From NCBI GenBank assembly GCA_036939355.1, contig JALLAP010000552.1, positions 1 through 18,616 on the forward strand: a stretch of DNA of 18,616 nt, in the 5' to 3' direction. Of this stretch, positions 1 through 9,276 are shown in pieces. The notes under the pieces were generated by a model, which did no database searches, was not told where the DNA came from, and saw only the letters and a program-made list of their open reading frames with translations. Each line of letters begins with the position of its first letter. The first letter of the stretch is position 1. The DNA is from Thalassiosira profunda (Eukaryota > Bacillariophyta > Thalassiosirophyceae > Thalassiosirales > Thalassiosiraceae). A program made the position numbers and the translations under genes.

Positions 1-255
1 AGCCATTACGGCACAGAAACTTGTTAAAGTAGTGATGAAACCTGACCTGACCTGAAGAGAAGTGACGCTTAGGCTACCTACTTAGGTTGGTACGTACATA
101 GGTACTCCCTCAGTGGATTGCTGACAGGTTGGTGCCGTAGTGGTCTATTGGATCCAAGCGTCGGAGACACGCCCCCCTCCCAGCTCCCAGCTCTTCGTGT
201 GAGAGTCACATATTTAAGGGCCTTTGTGAGAGTGGCTTTGGCTTTTGCAGCTCTA

Positions 256-1431
256 CTAGATGCTGGTATGCAGTGGCCAATCCATTGACGCGAGCAAGGC
301 TGTCTCTTCTGGCGACAGTCCATTTCCGTTTGAATAATTATTCCACTTCAGCCCAACACCCGCCTGTCCATTAGCCCACTCCATCCTGAGAAAGATATAA
401 GATAGGAAGATTTCGCAAATGTTTGGGATCCTAGACCTAACTTACCAATATGCCTCTCGTACCAGGTTGTGGTTCACCACTGGTTTGGGGTCCAAAATTT
501 CGTCAAGCGCAGTTACGTTCCAGGTCGAAGTATTGTAGACAACATTTGGCCCAAAGTGGTGAAACAGTGAGGGGTCTAGCTCTGTAATTGGCATAGTCCC
601 CAACCCAAGAGCCTCATAGTGACGCCAACACTCTGGACGGTCCCCGTCTGGACTGAGGATGTACCTCGACTTCGCCATTCTTGAATAGAAAGCTTCTGGA
701 ATCATTTTGGGTGCTGTCCTAATGTTCTTTCGTCCAGGATTTGTGCCATGGTTTAGGGGGCCAGAAAAGATGAGAGAATCTGTCTTTTCTGTGATCGACA
801 ATTTTGTTTTCTTCAAACTCTCAAAGAATACTTTTTTGTAGGACTCATATTTTTCTCGGTGGTACACGTCCTGCAAGCCATAAGGAAAGGGACTTATCTT
901 AGAATGGTGTGGGTTTGAACCACCATACATAGGCAAGTTTTGACAGAACCAACGCGCAATGTGCTGATGTTCTAGAAAAGTGGCAATGGACGATTCATTT
1001 GCGGGTGGAGTCAACCCAGTTTGACCTGATATGACAACGATGTTAACTGTGAGGTTCCCCAGTATGTTGTCCACAAACGGCTTAATGGCAGAATATGGAA
1101 CAAACACTGTATCATGTTCTTGAAGTTGAGTGCTGCTCAGTAACTGGTCGCTCGATTTGTAAAAGAACTTAGACAGTCTAGCATGGCATTCTAACCACAC
1201 AAACTCTGATAGGGGTACGTTTTCTGTGGCATAGAGCCAGCGCGGCATGCGACAGGGGCTGTGCGTGGTAAGTATTCCGGTCCTATTCCGTAAACCATCA
1301 TCGATCGGGATGAGTTCGCTGATGATCGCCCCTCCCCAAACGTTTCTAATGCTCGTCTGTGTGGAGAAGAGGCTACCAAAGGACACCAGCGACAGGATGT
1401 ACGCACAACGAAGAGACCAACTACCCGCCAT
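256..1431 (-). CDS. Exostosin-like (GT47-type) glycosyltransferase, two exons
   Basis: Probable type II Golgi glycosyltransferase of 371 residues. Exon 1 is 1431-446 and exon 2 is 385-256, both on the minus strand. Unspliced, the frame ends after REAYW. Removing the 60-nt intron extends it in frame by 42 residues (MEWANGQAG..., ending DWPLHTSI) to a TAG at 256-258. A hydrophobic segment at about residues 10-28 looks like a signal anchor. Sequons NRT, NLT, NES, NTS and NVT fit a lumenal domain. The segment ILSPDGDRPECWRHYEALG (about residues 255-275) matches the sugar-nucleotide region of exostosin-like proteins, and the spliced REAYWMEW ending fits algal relatives as I remember them. The start is the ATG at 1431; the triplet upstream is TTG. 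Donor and acceptor substrates are unknown. The family call rests on motif recognition only. Confidence 0.75.
386..445 (-). other. Intron of the exostosin-like gene (60 nt)
   Basis: On the minus strand the donor is G|GTAAGT at 445 and the acceptor is a pyrimidine-rich TTTCTCAG ending at 386. The intron splits a Trp codon (TG|G). Splicing skips a stop codon lying inside the donor (TAA at 442-444) and joins two frames without interruption. This is inferred from sequence; no transcript was available. Confidence 0.8.
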
Positions 1432-1505
1432 CAAAACAGAATATCCTTTCTGTACCTATTGTACGGGACCTAGACTTACTTAGAGCCTGAGGTAGGTACT
1501 GTACA

Positions 1506-1678
1506 AAGTGGAGTAGGGGGAATTATCTAATTTTTTTTGTCCAGCCTTCCCTTGGGTGGTCTAAGTCTACTGTAGTGTACTAGCTTTAGGAAAAAATGGA
1601 TCAATTTCCCCTGGTAGGCTGGATCCCCAGGGGTGGTCTAAGCAAAAAATGGATGGTCTAGTTCCCCCTACTCCACTT
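1506..1678. repeat. Inverted-repeat element, MITE-like candidate (173 bp)
   Basis: The 17 bases at 1506-1522 (AAGTGGAGTAGGGGGAA) are the exact reverse complement of 1662-1678. Inside the arms, T-rich and A-rich stretches continue the pairing loosely. The interior also carries direct repeats: GGGTGGTCTAAG at about 1554 and 1631, and AAAAAATGGAT twice. The size and the terminal inverted repeats suggest a small non-autonomous DNA element. I see no obvious target-site duplication and no coding capacity. It may instead be a fold-back repeat of another origin. Confidence 0.5.
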
Positions 1679-2035
1679 ATGTTGGCCTTAGGTCCCTCGG
1701 TCCAGCCTGTGTAGCATAGCCCTAAGCTGGTCACTTCTCTTCCTTCTCATGTGCCTTCCCATGCCCTGAGACTAATAGGTTATGGCCCTTTTCATGCTCC
1801 TCCAGCGTGGATTGTGAGAAGTCAAACCCACGATCCCATCGTCCGTGCAGAGGGGAGACGGGTTGGATACCCGTTCGTCCGCAGGAAAAGCGTCGAGCCG
1901 ATCCCCACGGGTTGATCGGCCCTGCCAATTTATTGGCAGATTATTCGCCTGGGGGTGAGTAATACCCCTCCCGGCCGCGAGCGACGGACCTCCAACCGGC
2001 TCGCCTTCCCTCCCCACCACCTCACAAAAACCAAA

Positions 2036-2055
2036 AAGACTGCTGCAGCAGTCTT
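2036..2055. repeat. Perfect 20-nt palindrome
   Basis: AAGACTGCTGCAGCAGTCTT reads the same on both strands with no loop. It sits in non-coding DNA about 40 bp from a second palindrome. No function is evident. Confidence 0.7.
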
Positions 2056-2095
2056 CAGCTTCAGGAAGAAACAAGATGGAGGATACTTACCTATT

Positions 2096-2112
2096 TTTGT
2101 ACGTCGTACAAA
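2096..2112. repeat. 17-nt palindrome TTTGTACGtCGTACAAA
   Basis: Two 8-base arms flank one central base. It could be a dimeric protein-binding site or simply a fold-back. No gene start lies close enough to support a regulatory role. Confidence 0.6.
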
Positions 2113-2164
2113 CGACATTGATTTTTTTCGACAGACGTTCAGTTCACCGTGGAAAAAAGGACAA

Positions 2165-2178
2165 CCCTAACCCTAACC
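2165..2178. repeat. Short telomere-like run (CCCTAA, just over two copies)
   Basis: The bases CCCTAACCCTAACC match the common eukaryotic telomere unit (TTAGGG on the other strand). Just over two units is too short to mark a telomere, and genes continue on both sides. It is at most an interstitial trace and could be chance. Confidence 0.35.
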
Positions 2179-2859
2179 TGACCTCAACCATGTGCACGTT
2201 GAGTGTCACATGTCCTTATTGTTCGTCTGGTCGGTCGGGCCTGCCGGCGGCGCAGGTTCCCCGGGGGCCGACGTCTCTCTCTCGCATGCAACAATCCGCC
2301 AGTTGATGGCATCGTTGTTGGCACGGTCGATGGAGGCCAATCGTAGGGCTGGGTGGTCGTCGACGGTGCACGTGCGTTGTAGGTGCAGCCGACGGCCGTT
2401 CTCGGCTTGTCGCGGGCGGATAAATCCCGTTCTTGCGGGCATCGTGATCGTGCCGGCGCGACGAGGGGTGGTGGGTGACTTCGCTGCCATGGGCGGTCCC
2501 CGGTCCCTTGGCTAGGGGGCGGCGGACGCCATGGTGGTGCAGGCACCTCGTACGTATTTACCTACGTAAGGCGAAGTGTGAAAAGGGCACCACATAACCT
2601 ATCAGTCTCACGGCATAGCCGTAGTCTTGCAGAAAAACGGGACAGAAAATGGGACATATTTGTTCCATTGCCGCTGCAAATAGAATGCACTCCGAGTAAC
2701 ATTCCGAACTCTCAATATTGGTATCCGCGGCGAGCTAAAGATCATATCTGGGTGGCTTGATGCTTATTTTTTATTTTGATCGATACGGCCCATTATTACC
2801 CCTTCAACAAGAATGCAGTCAGTGCCCAATGTTTCGGTTGAGCGCCAAAAAAGGCGAGA

Positions 2860-2890
2860 AATTTATGTCCCAGAAACTGGGACATAAATT
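2860..2890. repeat. Hairpin repeat, copy 1
   Basis: The arm AATTTATGTCCCAG (2860-2873) and its exact complement CTGGGACATAAATT (2877-2890) flank a 3-nt loop, giving a perfect 14-bp stem. It shares its core with the copies at 3826 and 3876. Confidence 0.8.
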
Positions 2891-3825
2891 AACTAGTACC
2901 TTCACTAGTAAAAACGCACTTTTCGGCCGGCCGCGGGCGCCGGCCGTCACAAAACCGGCTCACCTTCACCATGGCCGTTTCCGCGGCTCTACGACCTAGA
3001 GGACGGCCGCCACCGCCAAACCCGCGCCACCATCTCGACGGATACACCCCCGCCGACAATCCGACGCGGCGGTCCGGTCCAAATCGGCCGACAGGCGGTG
3101 CAAAGGCGGCGGAACCACCCCTACGGTGACCGTCGACGCCGCCGCCGAGAGGAAGTCGGCCTCCGCGACGGAGCGGAGGTCCACCCGCCGGCGAACTAGC
3201 ACCCGCACCCTCTTACCAACCCACATGATGGCGATGGGCGGAGCTGGTCAGCGGCGCCGGCGGGGCCCTCGCGGCCTTCCTCATACGTACAATAGGTCGG
3301 TCTTCACCTCGGTTTTTGGCCTCGGATCCATTGGCAATCGGAAGCCAGAGGGGCCCCCAAACGATCCCCGACCCCAACCCAAGGCCACAGACCCCTCGGG
3401 CGACCTCTTAGCGACGTCGTTTGCGCCTTGGATCGACGGCAGAGCATGGTTGGGCATTACAAAAACATGCAATCCCATAGACTCATGGCTTCTTTTTGCA
3501 AAGCCACCCCGACCCGAATAAATAAAACCTCCCCGACTGCAACCCCCGCCGCTTACACCATTGCAACAGGCTCGTTTCGGGCTTTCATAATCATCGCTAC
3601 ATGTAGTGTAGGTCCATTTCCTCATGGAGAACGGCCAGATGCTCAATTGCAAATTAGCCGGCCGAGGGCCAAATACAACCTGATGTAGCTCTAAGCCGCG
3701 CCGATCGCGGATATCGCGTTTTGGGGATTGCTTAGGGATGTTATGAGGTTATAGAATCGCCTCACTTCATCCATCGATTCAACTTCTGGAGGGTCGCGGA
3801 AGGCGGAAGAGTGATGTGAGTGCGA

Positions 3826-3850
3826 TTATGTCCCAGTTCCTGGGACATAA
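3826..3850. repeat. Hairpin repeat, copy 2
   Basis: TTATGTCCCAG, a 3-nt loop TTC, then CTGGGACATAA: a perfect 11-bp stem with the same core as copy 1. The loop differs (AAA in copy 1), so the stem is conserved while the loop is not. Confidence 0.8.
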
Positions 3851-3875
3851 ATTTTGGTGATTTTGCGTAATAAAA

Positions 3876-3900
3876 TTATGTCCCACAAACTGGGAAATAA
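3876..3900. repeat. Hairpin repeat, copy 3 (one mismatch)
   Basis: TTATGTCCCA and TGGGAAATAA pair around a 5-nt CAAAC with one mismatched pair. It lies 25 bp beyond copy 2 in the same orientation, so copies 2 and 3 form a close tandem pair. Confidence 0.7.
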
Positions 3901-4412
3901 TCGAGACTACGGATAGGAAGGCGCATGAGACGTATGAGTGAGTGAGGCTACTATGAATTATTGGCTAACCTAAATTGTGGGTCGGGCGCCGACGCGCTTC
4001 ACTGTTGGTCGGCTCGTTCGCACGAGTGCTCGGAGCCGAGGTTGTGTCTGCACATTGTGGGCGCGATCGTGGCAAAGAGGGTAGGCTAACCTCAAGGCGA
4101 CGATCCGTCCAACTGCGTTCCACAAACGTATGTGTGGCATGTGAATTCATGGAGTAATACTTTGCAAATTTGATGTGGCTGGCCATGTGGCGGACCACCC
4201 CAAGTCCGATGCGTTGCACGGCCCACGCGCTAGGGCAGGGCTCGAGTTGATTGTCCCCGTACCAGTCCTCCCCGCCGAGGGAGCGTTGGCGTTCCTGCCA
4301 AACTTCGTTCGCCGCGACGAAGACGCCCGCAGGCACAGCCAAGCAAAGAGAGGTGGGCAATTTTTTCATGCAAACGGGTCCAGCCCCCCGAGAAAAAAGA
4401 GGGGAGAACGAC

Positions 4413-4466
4413 GAAAAAAGAGAAAGGGAAAGAGGGAGGGAAAGAGGGGAAAAGAGGAGAGAGAAA
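4413..4466 (+). repeat. Polypurine tract (54 nt)
   Basis: An uninterrupted run of A and G on the plus strand. A further 19-base purine stretch lies just upstream at 4390-4408. This is simple-sequence DNA able in principle to form a triplex. Frames crossing it read as Lys/Arg/Glu-rich strings, which explains the apparent basic ORFs there. Confidence 0.7.
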
Positions 4467-5618
4467 TCAGAGCAGAAGACGCAATCATGAACCGCCTCCT
4501 CCTACGCCCCTATCCGCGCGGACGCTCGAGGTAGCGGCGCCGCGATCGCCATAAAACCTCGCGGACGACCACATCTACCGCCCCGGCCGGACGATTTATC
4601 AACGCCACCGCCGTTCTATTGCAGCGCCCGCAGACGCGCGGGGCCTCTCGACGCCGAGCCATCTCGGCTGCCGCCGTTGTTGCTGCCTCCTGCAACACGA
4701 TGGCGCCGCGTCTTTGTCAATCGATTGCCGCAGCCGCTGCATAAACTTCGTATCTTGCCGCGACAGCGTGCTTTGTCTGGCCTAATGCCTCGTCGCTCCC
4801 CGAAACGAGCACGCCCCGGAGAGGACATTTGCGCACATATTTGCAATCAGCCCCGTCCGCCGCGATTCGGAATATGTGTCCGGGACACTGCACCCAGCTC
4901 CCGGATGCCAATACGACAATCAAATGGGCGCGGGGGACTAATGCTTGTGGTTATTGGCGAGGGATTACGCGACAACACACACGTGCATGATATATTGGGA
5001 GCGAGTTCAACCAACCGGCTGCGGGCGAGGCGATCGCTCACATAAAGGGAAAGGGTGGAGCAATAATTTGCTCCGGAAATCATTATTGGCGGCTTATAAA
5101 GCGGGTCGGGCGTTGGGGAGCGCAGGGGTTGCAATTCCACTGCACGGCAATGCAAAATCGACGGAGAGTACGGTGTACCCCCGAAAAATGCAATTTTGGA
5201 TGAAATATCCGCCCCGGAGCTCAGTATCATTGCAAAATCACCGTGGGGACGAAGGAAATAATGAACACATGCCACCCAAAGCGAAAATCGCCCCGCAATT
5301 AGAGAAATAGAGCGCATAACGTAAATATTGATCATATATTCTACTGCTCATATCTAGCCGACCCCGGCCACAAAACAGACCGGAATTACAGCCAGTTGTA
5401 AGATAACTCCTCAAGTACACTGCCCGTGCAAATATATTGGAACGCGGAGTTCCGTAGATCATCCACGGCCCTGCGTTTGAGGAGGTGCTTTCTGCACGGC
5501 AATCACTCCACTCTGCAAGAATTTGCAAAGGAATTTTAGCGGGCGATTGTCTCAAAAGCTGTGCGCTGGCGCCCTATCCGCTTTTTCATGGTAAGCACCC
5601 CCCTTTTTCAGCAGCCCG

Positions 5619-5722
5619 TGGTAGCGACAGCGATTTTAACAGCGATTTTACGCGATTATTGACGTAGGAATAGGTACTCTATGGTAGCGACCGTCGCTAA
5701 CCATGGTAGCGCCATGGTAGCG
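5619..5722. repeat. TGGTAGCG repeats with a fold-back
   Basis: TGGTAGCG occurs at 5619, 5682, 5704 and 5715, the last two as adjacent CCATGGTAGCG units. A related TGGTAGCA lies at 5948. Between them TAGCGAC, one base, and GTCGCTA form a perfect fold-back (about 5684-5698). The cluster is 330-430 bp upstream of the gene at 6050, so a regulatory role is possible but unproven. Confidence 0.5.
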
Positions 5723-5789
5723 CCCCGTTCGCACAAAAAAGTCGCCGAAAATGAGAGGCTCAGAGGCTGAGATTTGGTGGGCGCCAGCG

Positions 5790-5803
5790 TACTTACGTAC
5801 TTT
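5790..5803. promoter_or_regulatory. TACTTACGTACTTT motif, copy upstream of the gene at 6050
   Basis: The same 14 bases recur at 15903-15916, upstream of the PRP16 start. The core contains the palindrome ACGT/GTAC. This copy is 260 bp from its ATG and the other is 119 bp. A shared upstream element is inferred from recurrence only. Confidence 0.3.
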
Positions 5804-6049
5804 GTGCCTACATACGTCATCCCCTCCCCTCCGCCCATCGTTGTCGTTGCAAACGGACCCGCCCCGCCCCTCCGGTCCTGGCCGCTGGAGCACCCCCGCC
5901 GTTCCCTAAGAGCAATCGCGTGGGCGATGTTGCGTTTCTATCAACCGTGGTAGCAATTTTGGAGGCGGGTGCTAGCAGAAGCGGAGAGAGGCCGTTGCAG
6001 GCGGAGACCGGAGGCGTGAGGTGGCCGTTGTTGGGCTACTCCAGCACAG

Positions 6050-9000
6050 ATGGCGATGGTGAGGAGCGAGGGCTCCTCCCCCAGCTCCCTTGAAATGGAT
6101 GCAGAAATTCACAGGGACGCGGGGAATCCGGCTGCATCTTCGCCGTCCAAGGAGAGGAGGCCGCAGCAGCAACCGCAGTGGCGCACTCAGGCGGAGCCAT
6201 TCCCATCTGAGGATAGCCGCAGCCCTATTTCACGACGGGCGATGCTTGCATTTTTACTACTCGTGGGCGTCGCCATAATCCACGCCGTTGCATCGGGAGT
6301 GGCACATATGCACGAGCCGCAAAAAACGCAACAACAGCAGGCGAAGAGCCATCCTCTCTTTGCAACAAAAGTTATTTCCGACAATCGAAAAGCCAGCGCC
6401 ACCACCCCTCCGGAGGGGGAGGCGACCGCCTCGATTTTGTCCCGGGCCGGCCAGCTCTCCTCCCTCATCTCGCATTTGGACGCCAGCGACGTGGTAGAAG
6501 TTTATGTGGTGACGCGGATGGCCCCGCTGCACAACGTGGCATCCGCTTCTTCCGGGGGCAATCGGAGGAAAGTGCAGCGAATGCTCGACGAGAGCGTGGC
6601 CTCCGCCAGCAACGATGATCCCGGCGCAAAAAAGGAGGAAGAGAACGTACCACAACCCAGCATCCCCACGGGACCCGTCCTCGTCCGGAAATCCGCCCTC
6701 GCCTTCCGGTACCGCCCCCGCGTCGCCTCGGCAGCGCGGGGGCATAGCCTGGCCACCGACGAGGCCGAGCAGGAATTGTCGGACATGGACAAATTGGAGG
6801 AGCAAAAGTACTTCGAATTGACGCTGGAGTACGGACCGCAGCGGACGGGGGCGGCGAAGACGGCCGAGGCGATGCCCAGCGTGCACGTCGACGTGACCGA
6901 AGTGGGGACTGGCGAGGCCGGAAATGAGGAGGGAGCGGGGAAGTTCGTCCAGTGGGAGAACGAGGGACGGGTGTACCACTCCTCCCGCATCTCGTCCGAG
7001 TGGAGCGAGGCGTACTACATGGCCCCCATCACGGGCGTCGTCCTCGAAAAGATCATCCAGCGGGCCGTGGAGTACACGTACAAGCGTCCGCGGTACCAGC
7101 CGTTCGAGGTGGTGTCGCTGCCGTCGGGGAATTTGGTGTTGAAGAGTTCGGGGGCGGACGACTTCGTGTGGGACATGTTCCGGGATCTGGCGGATTTGTA
7201 CGTGAAGGTCGACCCGCTGTTGGTGCCCCCGCGGGGGAAGGTGCAGTTTTACGTGGCCGATCCTCCGGAGGAGGGAGGAGAGGACGGGCGGGGAGATGGC
7301 AGGAGAGAGGACGACGAGGAGGAGGGACCGACCGATGGATCGACCGCAAAGCGCACGAGTCGACGGAGGTCTCATCCCAATGTGAGGCAGGTCAGGGGTC
7401 CGGCGGAGGGCGCGCGCGCCGCGGCGTTCTACGAGAACTTTTTTGGCTGCGCCACGGCCATCAAGACGGGGGATTACTCATCGTTCCTTCCACCGCCGAC
7501 GGCAGAGCCTACTTTGCGGCCCACTCTATCGCCAGCTCCATCACAATCATCTAGCGCCGAAGAAGATGATGATGATGTCGCCGAGGCAGACGAGGGAAGC
7601 GACGAGGAGGATGGTCCTTCGAAACAGGCGGGACAAGGCGATAGCGAAATTGCAGAGAGCGAAGGCAACATCGAACCTGAGGAGCAGGATGCTCCAGATG
7701 CACTGCATCCGGACGAGGAACAAGACGGTCTTGAGGAGGACGAGGATAGTCATCTCGACGCTCTGGATGTTGGTGAAATTGACGACGTGGCAAATAATGA
7801 CCAACCTGACACACCAGCGGCCAACGAAACCGGATCCATACGACAACGCTACTTGCCATCGTTGAGGCAACTCGACGAAAATGAGGACACGGCAATCGAC
7901 GAGCCTTTATTTGTTGCGGCAGTTGATACAGAAGGGGATGCGTTGAACGATCAAGGCGACGTTGATATTGGAGACGAAGATGACGACATTCCTGGCCTCT
8001 CTCCGACCAATGATGATTTTATGGATGACTTTATCATTCCCGAAGAAAAAGACAGCGAAGATGATGCTGCCGAAGTGGCGGAGAAGGCAGCCATTGAAGC
8101 AGAAAAGGCCGCCGAAAATGCTGCGGCTGTGGTTGGTACCAATAGTTCAACTCCGGCGGACACCAGTGAAGTCATCGCCGCGACAAACGAAGCGGCCAAG
8201 GCAGCGAAGAAAGCAAAAGAAGCGACCGTTGCGGCCAGATCAAAGATATCAGCTGAGGCTCTGTTGAGTGGAGATGGAGACTTAATGACTGGAGTGCTCT
8301 CCACTTGCTTCTCAGATCCAAAGTATAACATCCGGAGACAGGAAGAAATACGCCACGATGTGGAGCCAGCAGACGACGAAGGCAATGGGTACGTCATCGA
8401 GAAGCGGGAGTCGACGTACGCCTACATCTACCTGGACGGAGACGTCTTCGTCCGTCTGAACCTGACGGCACCCTATTGGGGAACCGTCTCGGCGTTGGAA
8501 ACGGTGCCCCTGCCCCACGTCCCGCCCGAGGGGAAGGGCGATGCCATCGACTGGGCCATTTTCATGCTCATCCTGACCGGAACGCTCTTTGGCTTCGTGG
8601 TGTTGGTGCATCAGGTGGGACTTGTGCTCGACAAGCGATTGCGGTTTCGGTACTTTTTCCATCCCACCATGACAGAGGAAGATTGGGCAACAGACGAAGA
8701 CTTTGGGGGAGGAGACGAGCAGTCGCCGCTGAAAGGGGGCGGATTCCTACATTCAGAGTTGATGAAGTCTCCGGAATTGCTCCCGACCAGCAGTAAGTGC
8801 TTTCCCGGTTGACTTGTCGCTTCCCTGAACCATTGCTCACATCATGCACGCTCAAATGAAACAGTGGGAGGCAGCAAAAATCAGTCGCCGCCCACCATGT
8901 ACCGGGATAATCCGTCTTTGCCTTCCCCAGAGGACGACTCTCACCAACTCGATCTGGAGATGGCCGAGCGAAGAACCCCGATACGCCAAAGGGACCGACA

Positions 9001-9265
9001 GCCCTCCGAAGGGAGCGAGCCCACGCCGAGTCCGCGAAAGATGAGCTTCGGAGAAAGTGGCTCGCCGGCCGAGCTCCCACTGAGCTTGCGCATGAAACTG
9101 GAATCGCCCGACTTCGTGGAGCGCACATCGAATGTTTCTTTTAGCAAGGTTTCCCTGCCAAAGATGTCCCCGATCACCGACGACGGCCAGTCCCGGAGGG
9201 TGGACTTCGAGAAAAGCAAGGCCCCGTCGCTGCCGCTGAATCCGGAGGAGTCCCCGATAACGTAA
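6050..9265 (+). CDS. Unrecognised protein with two membrane spans and an acidic middle (1047 aa), two exons
   Basis: I do not recognise this family. Exon 1 is 6050-8792 and exon 2 is 8865-9265. A 64-residue N-terminal tail precedes a first membrane span (about 65-86). Next comes a probably lumenal or extracellular region with a well-structured block (about 295-405, with YHSSRISSEWSEAYYMAPI, RYQPFEVV, DDFVWDMFRDL and VQFYVADPP). A low-complexity acidic stretch follows (about 500-675), then an Ala/Lys/Glu-rich segment that may form a coil (about 680-745). A compact block (about 750-830) ends at DGDVFVRLNLTAPYWGTV, directly before the second span (about 836-860). A Ser/Pro-rich C-terminal tail of about 185 residues is largely encoded by exon 2. 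The start ATG at 6050 is followed by a second in-frame ATG at 6056. The order span, acidic domain, span suggests a lumenal calcium-binding or matrix role, but this is speculation. It converges on the minus-strand gene at 9277. Confidence 0.7.
8793..8864 (+). other. Intron of the 1047-residue protein gene (72 nt)
   Basis: The donor is A|GTAAGT at 8793 and the acceptor is GAAACAG|T ending at 8864. It splits an ATG codon (A|TG). Without splicing the frame stops at 8812 after SKCFPG. With splicing it continues for 132 further residues to the TAA at 9263-9265. Confidence 0.8.
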
Positions 9266-9276
9266 AACGCTACTGC

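Larger units (their letters stand above)
1432..2575. other. Gene-poor region with palindromes
   Basis: I see no convincing gene here. Short ORFs on both strands overlap each other and show no recognisable domain. The stretch holds an inverted-repeat element (1506-1678), a small palindrome TGCCAATTTATTGGCA at 1923-1938, a 20-nt perfect palindrome at 2036-2055, another palindrome at 2096-2112 and a short telomere-like run at 2165-2178. The part next to 1432 should include the promoter of the exostosin-like gene. From about 2220 to 2530 the composition becomes GC-rich, but reading frames on both strands look equally random. Confidence 0.5.
2576..3964. other. Gene-poor region bracketed by hairpin repeats
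   Basis: No supported gene. AT-rich ends (about 2576-2925 and 3690-3964) surround a strongly GC-rich core (about 2926-3460). The three copies of one hairpin motif lie at 2860-2890, 3826-3850 and 3876-3900. The core has overlapping short ORFs on both strands, for example an Arg/Pro-rich frame at 2971-3129, but none shows a domain or a consistent coding signal. The arrangement could be a degraded mobile element with hairpins at both ends; that is inference. Confidence 0.45.
3965..6049. other. Gene-poor region upstream of the 1047-residue protein
   Basis: No supported gene in about 2.1 kb. Overlapping frames on both strands around 3965-4530 and 4850-5335 give proteins without domains and with biased, frame-dependent composition. 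A polypurine tract lies at 4413-4466, and TGGTAGCG repeats with a fold-back lie at 5619-5722. A TACTTACGTACTTT motif occurs at 5790-5803. The last few hundred bases should hold the promoter and 5' leader of the gene starting at 6050. Confidence 0.45.

Noticed and set aside
2165..2178. Telomere or chromosome end
   Set aside because: Only just over two CCCTAA units, with ordinary sequence and genes on both sides.
2184..2546. Overlapping ORFs on both strands in a GC-rich patch
   Set aside because: Several frames are open on both strands at once with Arg/Pro/Ser-rich composition. None has a domain or splice support.
3126..3652. Opposed ORFs of about 125-130 codons in the hairpin-bracketed segment
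   Set aside because: Neither strand shows motifs, and composition alone keeps both open.
3965..4534. Opposed ORFs of 119-134 codons
   Set aside because: The plus frame becomes a Lys/Arg/Glu string only because it crosses the polypurine tract. The minus frame has no domain.
4847..5335. Minus-strand ORF of 162 codons
   Set aside because: No recognisable motif and mixed composition, and a plus-strand ORF of similar size overlaps it. No support for either.
6257..7375. Minus-strand ORF (372 codons) inside the two-span protein gene
   Set aside because: It is Arg/His/Leu-rich shadow sequence of a GC-rich gene. The plus strand has membrane spans and a matching splice to exon 2.
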